From Incurvaria masculella (taxonomy: Eukaryota > Arthropoda > Insecta > Lepidoptera > Incurvariidae): a DNA stretch of 64,000 nucleotides. The translations under genes were made by a program, and so were the position numbers. Below are positions 57,901 to 64,000 of the stretch, one piece after another. The stretch lies in the NCBI GenBank assembly GCA_946894095.1, contig OX335646.2, positions 16,796,077 to 16,860,076 on the forward strand, written 5' to 3'. The notes below the pieces were generated by a model that was given only the letters and a program-made list of their open reading frames with translations, was not told the DNA's origin and did not search any database. The stretch's first letter is position 1, and each line of letters begins with the position of its first letter.

Positions 57901-60900
57901 GAAAAAAGTTTTAAGCTTTTTTAGTATTACGTTGGTTAGCTGTTACTGACCTCGTGAGCGGCGACATAAAATCGTGCGACGTCCACCATGTTGACGAGAC
58001 CGCTCCATACGGGCGGTGTCGATGAGTCCACCGTGCTGCTTGGCTCCTGGTCTGACTCTGCCTCTGCGGTAAACAATAACATGCTATTGTAGGCACTGAT
58101 AAAGTTGTTGGAATGATAAGATTATATAAGATTTGGACTTGAAATAATCACTAACCACCACCAAGAACTAATTACTGAAATTAATTTCAATTTGTGTTAC
58201 TTCAGTAAAAAAAAACTATATAATTTTGTGATGGGAAGGTAAAAAAAGCACAGAGAGTAGAGCAAACTGGGGAGATAATAAAACACTAAAATAATAAATA
58301 CTTGTGTAAGAACTCGATAGCTCATGCTCAGATGAAGAAAATTTCAAAATGAATCACAAGATAACTAAATAATAATATTCGAGGCTATAAAAGAGGGTAA
58401 TTTTGTAAAGCTAAAGATTAAAAGTAAAAAGAGTCACGTCCTTTCTAGAAAATATGACATACCCGAAGGGATTCTATCGACACGGCTGGAGCTCGGCAGC
58501 GATAGTCGGAGATGGCTGTGGAGATTGAACGTGGCGGCAGGGTCGTACTCTTCGCTGTCGCGTTCTGCGCTATCGTCGAACGACTGCTCGAGGCTCGCCT
58601 CGCGCGACCGCCGCAGCTCCTCCTCGGAGAAGGCCGATGTGATCATTGGCTCGTGGGGGTCGTACTCAGGGTGGCTTTCCTTCTGCATTGCAGACTTGGG
58701 CCGCTCTATCGGCTCAGACTCCTTAGAGCTGCAGCAATAAATGAAGACTCAGACATTCAAGTGTTTTCGGTTTATTACTAATCATTTTTTATATTATTCC
58801 AATACACCACATTAATTAGGAAGGAATTTAGTGCCTTGCTAGGACTTTCCCTTTTACGAGAACGGGTACATTAAGCTGGATGGGAAACACGGACAATTGC
58901 TGCTTGCACCATGCTTTGACAATCTTTTCATCCAATGCGATGGTACCAACCCGGGTGGGCTTAAACCCTACCACCTAGTAGGGAAGGGGGCCTACAGTTT
59001 TACATGGTTTCCGAACCATCGATCGCATTCGTGACGAAATGCACATATCCAACTCAGAATGAGAAAAAAAGTGCTTTAACCCAAGACACTGCCTTTGTTG
59101 GCGCAGAACATTATTTTAAATTGTGCAAATGTTCTGATATTGCTATAGCTTAGGCACAAATTGTATACAAAGCAAGGAGAACAGCAGTGCAATAAGCTAT
59201 TTAAAATTAACCTGTATTTATCCTTGGAGTGGTAGTCATTCTCCTGAGACAGCGATCTATGCGGCCTCTCCTGCGACTGGGACCTGTACTGTGACCTGCG
59301 CTTGGAGCGCGACCTGTGCCTCGACCCTTCCCGCGAGCGAGAGCGCTGCTTTGACCGCTCCCTCGATCTAGACCTCGCCTTGGGCTGCTCGGAGGAACTC
59401 GGGCTCTGTTTCCCTTCCTTCGACATCGATTTGGATCTGCCCTCCTTCTTGTCGGCCTTCTGCTTTGAGAGGTTTCGCGTCCGGTCCCTTGAACGTGATC
59501 GGTTACGGTCTCTCCGGGATCTCCTTTCCTCCACTTTCCCTGCCCGGACGTCCTTGTCCTTGCTGCTCTTCTTTTTGCTACCCTTCTCTTTTTTGTGTTT
59601 ACTGCTGGATCGGGTTCGAGTCTCGCTTTCTCTCAGAGGGGACTTTTTCCTTGAATGCTCTTTAGGTCTGTAAAACAACAGTTTCAATGCTTCATAAAAT
59701 ACTCGATTGCAAATTGTGGATGCCAAAATAATTTAATTCCACAATTTCCTTAACGTTTTTGTAAATTCAACTGAAGTATGTAGCATTAATTTATTTAATA
59801 TATCTGGGACTGAACAAATATTTAAGGCATATTTTTTATGTTTGAACTGTTGAAATCACATAGTTTTGTCAAAACACAAAAGTATTTAGAACTTATCACT
59901 GTTGACCGTACACTCACCTCGTATGCTTATTGGCGCTATCCTTTTCCTGTGGAGGTGGCTCTTCTGCGCCAACTGAGTCATTGAGCGCTGTGACCAGGTC
60001 TTCCACCGCCACGTTGGGGTCTAACTCCGTCGCTACCGCCTGCTTTGACTCCATCACCTGTTAGGTCGATAAAAAAAAATGTTAATGGATTTTATGAATT
60101 GTAAGCAATATATTAAAAACTCAGTAGAAAATGTAAAGTTCATATGTTCTTAGCAAGCTCGAGGATGGGGAATAATTTTGGACAATCTAAAGAAACTTAA
60201 CCAATCATACCAAAATGAAAAATAAATCAAGTGCCTTGTATATTCTATGTGAACACATTAAAAAAAAATTGACATATCCTCGAAACTAACACAGTTGGGT
60301 CTTTATATTTTCAGAAAATGCAGTTGCTTACCTCTTCACACTTATGAGTCTTTAGAACATAAGTTTTGTTCGCAGCCAGTTTCATAATACCAAATCATAC
60401 CAAAATTAAAAATAAATCAAGTGCCTTGTATATTCTATGTGAACACGTAAAAAATATATTGACATATCCTTGTAACTGTGTTGCTGGGTCTTTATATTTT
60501 CAGAAAATGCAGTAGCTTACCTCTTCACCCTTGTGAGTCTTTAGAACATAAGTTTTGTTCGCAGCCAGCAAGTCCAGTTCGGATTTCTTGATCAACTCCA
60601 GCTGATATTTGGCTTCCTTGTCCCGCCATTGCGCCAACTCCTGGCTCGCCATCTCCTCGGGGGACATGTGCACCTGCAACCAGCAATAAAATCTCTAAAC
60701 TTAATCGGAAAGTTTTAAGAAGAGAAACTAAACAAATAAATGCTGCTCTTTCATAAAGGGAACTAATAAATAATTAAATAAGTTCTTTGGTTCAATCACT
60801 ACATCAATGTGCACAGGAACATTCATTGCTCCTAAATTGTTACAATTGAATATACCATTGAATTGTAACAAAATCTATTTACACTAGAATCATTCTAGGA

Positions 60901-63783
60901 TGGCAATAAGAAATGGCAAGAATTTGAAAAATCTGTTGTCTTTCCGCAATAGCTGTTTTGTAGTCAGAGCAAAAGGTTGCTAATCTAATTTTGAATAGTT
61001 TATAGATGAATAAGTGAATTTCACATGAGAAAAGCCACTGGTTTATTTATGTATAGTTCAACATATCGCTGTTGACAAGGCCCTTAAAGAGGTGCCCGAG
61101 GATGCCCATGGGCTTCCAAACTTTCACAGGGGTTGTGAAAACCATGCCGACCGGCCGGCAAGCTAGTATTTCATATTGACCACTAGATCGTTCGCATTAG
61201 TGACCCGATATCAAGCTGTGAAAAAGTGCACTTACCAACTGCTTGGGTGTGAGAGTTTTATCGCAGATCTTCTGCCATAACGAAAGGTTTTTTCGATCCT
61301 TGATATTGAAAATAAGGGATCGATATTTGGCCTTGTACTTCATGGAGACTTCTTTGAAAAGATTGTGCATCTCCAACTCGGTGTCGACAGCAAACTTCTT
61401 TATCTCCTCTTCAGAGAACTTGGGCCCCTTCGACTCGGAGAAGCGCAGCGTCATGTGCTCTTGCATGGCCTTCCTGACGTTCTCTCGGATGGGCTCTGTC
61501 GATGTCATTTTCGGCTTGGGCTCGGGCTCCCGCTCTCGCTCTCTCCGGCGCGGCGCGGGCGTTGGTGGCGATTTTAGACCCCCTTGCTGTCAACAAGATA
61601 TGAATAGAATAGAGTAGAATAGAAAATAATTTATTCGATAGAGTACCAGTATACAAAGCCAAGAGAACTTATTTTTATAAAACAAAAAGTACCCTAGGGA
61701 AAAGGCTTATGACTCAGCGATGGTTCGCGCTTACGAGAGCTGCAGCAAGCTGCAGCAATCTGGCGACGCTGGTTTTCGGTCACAACCTGTGATGGGGATG
61801 TGTGAGGGTGTGTGCGCGTGTGACGGTGTGTGTGTTAATGTTTATAGTTGTACATGTATACTGTTGTGTTTGGTGATTCTATGTATGATTATGTGCATAA
61901 TAAGGAAGGTCCTGGCATGGCACCTAGTTCCCATGTGGTGTGTTGGGCTAATACCATGACAGAACTTGTGGTATTAGCCATCCATGTCCAGTCACATAAA
62001 AAAAAAATGTGTAAGTGTATAAGTATTTGTGTGGATGTAATTTCCGTGTTTGTGCAAGACGAATGTGACCCTGAATGAATATTTATATAATTGTATTAAA
62101 AAAACAAAATAAAAATGAAAAAGTATAAGTATATGTATGCAACAATATGAAAAGATAACCAAGATATGCAACATAACACAGAGTCCCACAAACTAGTAGA
62201 GTAGATTTAACAGTGATTTAAACAGGTTGTAAACAACCGTTGATCCTATTTTTTTTTTAATTGAATGGAGTTTTTCACGTGTTATCTGAAATTGTGAAAA
62301 AATCATTCAAATCTGACCAGTAATTACAGGATATTCGCATTTTAATACTGTCGAAACAGTACATTTTCCATACACAGCATCTTGTATGATAAGTCCAGAG
62401 CTAGTCCGCGAACTAAATTTTGACAGTTCACTCTGAATACTAAAAGCTGATGCATTCATGCATATGATTTTTATTTAATTCGAAATTACTTTTTTACCAC
62501 CAAAAGTTGATAGTAAACGGATAATGTAAAAACATATAAAAGTATTTACGAATACAAACCTTGTCTGAGACGGGCGATATTTTGGTAGGTGTTTTCTTGT
62601 ATTCTGGGGATTTCGGAGTTTGAGTCACATGCTTCGGAATCGGTGGCCCTTGCTTGGGCGTTGCGGAACCCTCCTTAGGTGTTAGTAGTGTCTGCTTTAG
62701 CTGGGGCGGTCTGGCCGGCGCGTTGGCCTTTGGAGTGAGGGGAGTCTTCGGAGTGAGAGGAGTCTTCGGAGTAAGAGGTGTCTTCGGGGTGGTCGGTGTC
62801 TTGGGTTTGTCTTCTTGTGGCGATTGTGGGATCGACTTAGTCAGTTTAGCGTCGGCCTGAGATGGTCTGGACTGCGGTTGGAGGAGTATAATCTGCTTCT
62901 GCTGTTTATCGAACTTTAAAGTGGTTTGAATTTTTTGTGGTGGTCTCGTTGGTGTTTTTTTCACTTCAACGAGGGGTTTGTTTTCGCGTTCTCTTCGCAC
63001 CACTTCAAACGTGGGATGTTCTTGGAGCCAAGACTTGAGGTTGTCGGCAGTCGGAGCATTCGGTCCTTGCAGCACCCGACCTGTCTTCCTTTCGAACACT
63101 ATGACCTGCAAAATAATGTACAAAAGCAGTTTCAAGGTGTGTCTGGTTGTGCAGTTACAGAAATTAAAGGAACGATGCTATTAACTATAATATTAACAGC
63201 AACCATAAAATGCTAATATAGATGTGAACAATTGACACTTTAGTTGTAAAAATACTTCATATACTGGATCTTTACAACTGGTATATTTCATGTTGACATA
63301 AGAAATCACGCACTGACTAACTGTGAAACCGTTCGTAGATAGCTGCAGCAGTTATACATACTTTAATTATTAGTAACCAATATAATTTTAATTCATAACC
63401 ATTATTATAGCATCATCCGCATGTGTGTATTTATTAAAGTTACAGCTAGCGTAGTTTCATTCCCACTCTCCGAAAATAAATTACGGATACAAAAATTACG
63501 AATGCATAATAGATATAATCTCCCAATGTAAAAGTGAACCCACCCTGGCTGGGGATGTGTCAGCACCAGGCCGCGCGGCAACCGGGCCTTGAGGTCCAAG
63601 AGAGTCCTGAGCGTGCCGCAGGATGCACGCGTCGCTGCAGTAGATGCTCCCGGCGCGCGCAGCCTTCTCACAGACAATGCAACCCGGCCCTCCGCCACCT
63701 GTCTCCGGCGGTCTCCGCGCCGATGGGCTCACTCCACGCCGCACCTCCTTCGGACTGCCTACACTCCGTCTACTTATGCCGAG
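45686..63783 (-). CDS. pps: PHF3/DIDO1/SPOCD1-family protein (Drosophila pps), 5' part missing
   Basis: A nuclear regulator of Pol II elongation and RNA processing; in the family the SPOC domain of PHF3 binds the phosphorylated Pol II tail, and fly pps partners the splicing protein Snf. Thirteen exons, all GT/AG and in phase: 63783-63544, 63105-62560, 61586-61236, 60673-60521, 60057-59918, 59667-59212, 58728-58463, 58063-57951, 57681-57464, 56493-56286, 48019-47827, 46938-46751, 45997-45686. About 1127 residues are encoded. Order: Cys-rich zinc motif (CIVCEK ... YCSDACILRH), Pro/Thr linker with PKTPLT repeats, TFIIS central domain (exons 3-4), RS-rich tract (exon 6), SPOC (exons 8-10), low-complexity tail with YSP/YTP motifs and a short coiled coil. 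Any PHD finger and the start codon lie beyond base 64000. The 8.3-kb intron 56285-48020 holds a large foldback element. Confidence 0.9.
46751..46938 (-). CDS. pps: pps-like exon (Gly-rich, short coiled coil)
   Basis: SADEEEPYSPGSSTGSSGGG, then EALRSRVDEINRQIEEQKQQ and ILSMSATIHPAVPP. The helix resembles the DIDO-family segment after SPOC. The donor is CCT/GTTAGT. Confidence 0.85.
46962..47135 (+). repeat. SINE family A, partial, in pps intron
   Basis: CCCTTTCCCCTACAATGTGG, AAGCGGCAATGAAAAATTGT and TTTAATGTAGCCGTGCTCAT match the body of 21309-21730. It begins within 25 bp of the upstream exon's acceptor (46938). Confidence 0.75.
47428..47815 (-). repeat. SINE family A, near complete, reversed
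   Basis: On the plus strand it starts ATGGATGGCTAATACCACAA and ends CCACTAGGCTACGAGCCGCT, the reverse of the 21309-21730 order. It ends about 10 bp from the exon donor at 47826. Confidence 0.82.
47827..48019 (-). CDS. pps: pps-like exon 3' of the big intron (YTPP motifs)
   Basis: RTKSSGRTRSYTPPMGAESY, TPPTSPARRAAALRLPLPFV and KDKIAASLGENPFE. The acceptor GCTCGCAG and donor G/GTAAAC keep phase with both neighbours. It has two SYTPP repeats. Confidence 0.82.
48055..48512 (+). repeat. Interspersed repeat family C
   Basis: TTTGATCGAATTATATGTC, TAGTGTTTGGTTTCTAAATT, AAGATTAGTCATCAGACC and GTTAGTCCCGCCGGGAAGGG match 24228-24738. It begins about 35 bp from the exon acceptor at 48019. Confidence 0.75.
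48530..48850 (+). repeat. Repeat family E, second copy
   Basis: It aligns with 19720-20018 in AGO1 intron 7 over about 300 bp (AAGTAAGTATGTATATTGAT, GGTTTCACTTAGGCCC, GGAACTGAATGTGATG). Confidence 0.7.
49011..49600 (+). repeat. Left TIR of the foldback element, three 140-bp units
   Basis: ACGTCATCGAGTAACAACAT begins at 49040 and 49180, and ACGTCATCGAGTAACAAGAT at 49320. Each unit also has TAGGTTG(G/C)C and CCTGG(A/T/C)ACGTT blocks. The innermost part (GATGTTTTTATTGATC, AAATGAAATATTTGTGATAT) pairs with 55282-55440. Confidence 0.88.
49700..50640 (+). pseudogene. CR1/Jockey-like LINE RT relic inside the foldback element
   Basis: Broken frames read NDVENYRPVSLHS, FCDVSKAFDCVDHKILPGKL, ADDKSSISKNRISEL and LLLNDSKT. 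These are the RT blocks of CR1/Jockey-type LINEs with many frameshifts and a damaged FADD-like box. Confidence 0.75.
50640..51700 (+). pseudogene. Penelope-like element RT relic
   Basis: Plus-strand translation reads GLPKIHKDGNPLRPIVSQIN, then VSFDVESLYTDVPVQESLDI, SVAMGSPVTPVVANLFM and WVRYLGDVISIW, then the downstream HTVYRKPTHTNRCL. These are hallmark Penelope RT blocks. The catalytic YVDD-type box is YLGD, so one Asp is lost. The GIY-YIG endonuclease is not seen. Confidence 0.85.
51690..53430 (-). pseudogene. RTE-like LINE RT relic, minus strand
   Basis: Minus-strand pieces read MLEDFYKASIKVGLKMNRDK, VEEYVYLGQILRV and WIQLGWAAFGKLKFALRSDL, the RTE/endonuclease-RT family block just after the FADD box. 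Upstream parts (CEEYNKPLFVAF, EKAFDSVEKWAV) are broken by stops. Confidence 0.78.
53420..54110 (+). pseudogene. RTE-like LINE RT relic, plus strand
   Basis: HLRFADHIVLLSNSQVQLQT, RIQLGWAAFGKLKFALRSDL and a 3' part related to VDRQTECGKTTHQVER. It is homologous to the minus-strand relic at 51690-53430 and lies head to head with it; both carry GGCAATCCGCCGACGTACCA near the junction. Confidence 0.75.
54376..55101. mobile_element. Palindromic element nested in the foldback element
   Basis: The left arm (about 54376-54620: GCCCATGCCTACG, GCGCACGCTTTA, AATAAAATAAATCGCCACAA, ACATTTAAATGTATATGTTT) is reversed by the right arm (about 54840-55101: AAACATATACATTG, TTGTGGCGATTTATTTTATT, AAAGCGTGCGCCTCTA, CCGTAGGCATGGGC). 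Non-coding. Confidence 0.8.
55282..55899 (-). repeat. Right TIR of the foldback element, three 140-bp units
   Basis: Reverse copies of the core begin at 55570, 55710 and 55850 (GTTACTCGATGACGT), again spaced 140 bp. A 27-bp segment (ACTGTTTATAGATAGACATA...) is tandemly doubled near 55365-55420, which makes this arm slightly longer than the left one. Confidence 0.88.
56286..56493 (-). CDS. pps: pps-like exon (SPOC domain end)
   Basis: LGVVKVSNTSVKDFYIFPLA, DDARNHLLLAIIVRQRKKRH and AADLVPAKVR. FYIFPL and LLLAIIVR are the usual closing strands. The donor is AGG/GTAAAT. Confidence 0.93.
56575..56710 (+). repeat. Interspersed repeat family F, second copy
   Basis: GGACCAAAGGTGCTCAGAAA and ACCAAATACACCTCGCC match 38225-38455. 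It lies in the intron upstream of the last SPOC exon. Confidence 0.6.
57464..57681 (-). CDS. pps: pps-like exon (SPOC domain middle)
   Basis: VSGNCSELEDELSSELDIVG, RINPETVWDYISKMKKTGSK and DILVLRLTSSSVATVEERMQ, a close match to PHF3/DIDO1 SPOC. The donor is AG/GTCAAT. Confidence 0.95.
57951..58063 (-). CDS. pps: pps-like exon (SPOC domain start)
   Basis: EAESDQEPSSTVDSSTPPVW, then SGLVNMVDVARFYVAAHE, the first strand of the SPOC fold. The donor is GAG/GTCAGT. Confidence 0.93.
58463..58728 (-). CDS. pps: pps-like exon (acidic, YDP motifs)
   Basis: SKESEPIERPKSAMQKESHP, EYDPHEPMITSAFSEEELRR and AERDSEEYDPAATFNLHSHL. The donor is G/GTATGT. Two EYDP motifs resemble the acidic YDP motifs seen in DIDO1-type proteins. 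Confidence 0.9.
58798..59085 (-). repeat. SINE family A, partial, reversed, in pps intron
   Basis: CCAATACACCACATTAATTA, CATCCAATGCGATGGTACCA and CCCTACCACCTAGTAGG read as the reverse of the SINE body. The tRNA-related head is missing. Confidence 0.75.
59212..59667 (-). CDS. pps: pps-like exon (RS-rich domain)
   Basis: PKEHSRKKSPLRESETRTRS opens a Lys/Ser then Arg/Ser-rich stretch (RDRNRSRSRDRTRN, RSRSRERSKQRSRSREGSRH) ending SQENDYHSKDKY. RS tracts mediate contacts with splicing factors, in keeping with the fly homologue's link to Snf. The donor is AG/GTTAAT. Confidence 0.9.
59918..60057 (-). CDS. pps: pps-like exon (acidic linker)
   Basis: VMESKQAVATELDPNVAVED, LVTALNDSVGAEEPPPQEKD and SANKHT. 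The donor is AG/GTGAGTG and the phase matches the next exon. Confidence 0.9.
60204..60566. repeat. Tandem duplication carrying an exon end and its splice donor
   Basis: About 180 bp at 60205-60385 and 60400-60566 are near identical (AAATAAATCAAGTGCCTTGT, ATTCTATGTGAACAC, TTTATATTTTCAGAAAATGC, TTAGAACATAAGTTTTGTTC). The higher-coordinate copy includes the true end of the pps-like TFIIS-domain exon and its donor. The lower copy repeats about 50 bp of exon plus GAG/GTAAGC but lacks an acceptor and the rest of the exon. Confidence 0.85.
60521..60673 (-). CDS. pps: pps-like exon (TFIIS central domain, end)
   Basis: VHMSPEEMASQELAQWRDKE, AKYQLELIKKSELDLLAANK and KTHKGEE. The donor is GAG/GTAAGC. 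The 3' end of this exon with its donor is duplicated about 180-195 bp downstream. Confidence 0.95.
61080..61170 (-). repeat. LINE C-terminal fragment in pps intron
   Basis: GCCCATGGGCTTCCAAACTT, TCACAGGGGTTGTGAAAAC and GGCCGGCAAGC are the reverse of the end of the fragment at 44985-45170. Confidence 0.5.
61236..61586 (-). CDS. pps: pps-like exon (TFIIS central domain, first part)
   Basis: A Pro/Arg/Glu-rich lead is followed by TEPIRENVRKAMQEHMTLRF, DTELEMHNLFKEVSMKYKAK and YRSLIFNIKDRKNLSLWQKI, ending TLTPKQL. This is a clear TFS2M domain. The donor is TTG/GTAAGT. Confidence 0.95.
61905..62010 (+). repeat. SINE family A, 3' end
   Basis: GGTCCTGGCATGGCACCTAG, TGTTGGGCTAATACCATGAC and GGTATTAGCCATCCATGTCC, then an A-run. 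It is preceded by a GTGTGTG-rich tract. Confidence 0.7.
62011..62559. other. pps intron with minor repeat pieces
   Basis: AGCTAGTCCGCGAACTAA and CACTCTGAATA near 62403-62440 match the small MITE at 16481-16589. AGCTGATGCATTCATGCATA near 62449 resembles the CR1/L2-like LINE tail. Otherwise nothing was recognised. Confidence 0.45.
62560..63105 (-). CDS. pps: pps-like exon (Pro/Thr-rich linker)
   Basis: It starts VIVFERKTGRVLQGPNAPTA, DNLKSWLQEHPTFEVV, conserved in the pps/DIDO family. A disordered segment follows with three tandem PKTPLT units. The donor is AAG/GTTTGT. Confidence 0.9.
63544..63783 (-). CDS. pps: pps-like exon (zinc motif), first in window
   Basis: LGISRRSVGSPKEVRRGVSP, then GGGPGCIVCEKAARAGSIYC and SDACILRHAQDSLG. 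The C-x2-C, C-x3-C and His arrangement is the family's zinc-binding motif. The acceptor is TTTTTGTCGCCAG and the donor AGG/GTGGGT. Confidence 0.88.
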
Positions 63784-64000
63784 CTGGCGACAAAAAGATA
63801 ACACATTTGTAACAGAAATTTACGATTATGTCAGCACACGTGATTGATTATGTTTACAGTGGAGTGCTTACAACGGCCACAAGAAACTGCACACGTAAAG
63901 CTACTCTTAGCAGATCGTTTTGGTTATTTATGATTAGCACCTTGAGAAATTAGCGAGTCCATTGTGAGTCAGTCGTGTAAGACAGCCAATGTTCCATGCC
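63784..64000 (-). other. Intron sequence upstream of the first pps exon in the window
   Basis: The exon at 63783 begins with a clear acceptor, so the gene continues beyond the window. No further exon was seen in the last 217 bases. Confidence 0.6.

Noticed and set aside
59302..59673. Plus-strand Leu/Asp/Arg-rich frame of 123 codons
   Set aside because: Antisense of the RS-rich pps exon.
61243..61617. Plus-strand frame of 124 codons
   Set aside because: Antisense of the TFIIS-domain exon, whose minus-strand reading matches the family.

Overview
The window looks like a piece of a moth or butterfly (Lepidoptera) nuclear genome. It is AT-rich, with large introns, GC-rich coding exons, insect-type protein sequences, and many interspersed repeats of kinds common in Lepidoptera: tRNA-derived SINEs, a repeat carrying GGCCAAGTGCGAGTCGGACT, foldback MITEs, mariner and PIF/Harbinger remnants, and non-LTR and Penelope-like retroelement scraps. 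The species cannot be named from sequence alone.

Three cellular genes can be read. (1) Argonaute-1 (AGO1) lies on the minus strand from a 19-nt first coding exon at 33122 to its stop at 11200. Fourteen coding exons give about 935 residues with PAZ, MID and PIWI domains and an intact D-E-D-H slicer tetrad. (2) The mitochondrial ribosomal protein gene mRpL53 lies on the plus strand (37265-41414, three exons). A 60-residue single-pass membrane protein ORF starts 9 nt after its stop, so the transcript is probably dicistronic. (3) A gene of the PHF3/DIDO1/SPOCD1 family (Drosophila pps, protein partner of snf) lies on the minus strand from 63783 to 45686. Its upstream exons are outside the window. 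The thirteen exons present give about 1127 residues: a Cys-rich zinc motif, a Pro/Thr-rich linker, the TFIIS central domain, an RS-rich tract, the SPOC domain, and a low-complexity tail with repeated acidic Tyr-Asp/Ser/Thr-Pro motifs.

Layout: 1-10.9 kb is repeat-containing DNA with no recognised gene, only a few weak exon-like pieces. 11.2-33.3 kb is AGO1, with SINEs, LINE tails, MITEs, mariner and Harbinger pieces in its introns. 34.2-35.7 kb is a 5'-truncated LINE encoding a restriction-like endonuclease. 35.8-37.2 kb is a CpG-rich stretch and the mRpL53 upstream region. 37.3-41.7 kb is mRpL53 plus the small ORF. 41.9-45.2 kb holds MITE and LINE fragments. 45.7-64 kb is the pps-like gene.

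The most striking non-genic object is a 6.9-kb foldback element (49011-55899) inside one pps intron. Each terminal inverted repeat is about 600 bp and contains three direct repeats with an exact 140-bp period. Its core is a scrambled nest of CR1/Jockey-like, Penelope-like and RTE-like fragments plus a second palindromic element. The three genes share no obvious pathway beyond RNA metabolism and gene expression (miRNA silencing, mitochondrial translation, Pol II elongation/splicing); nothing in the window shows joint regulation.
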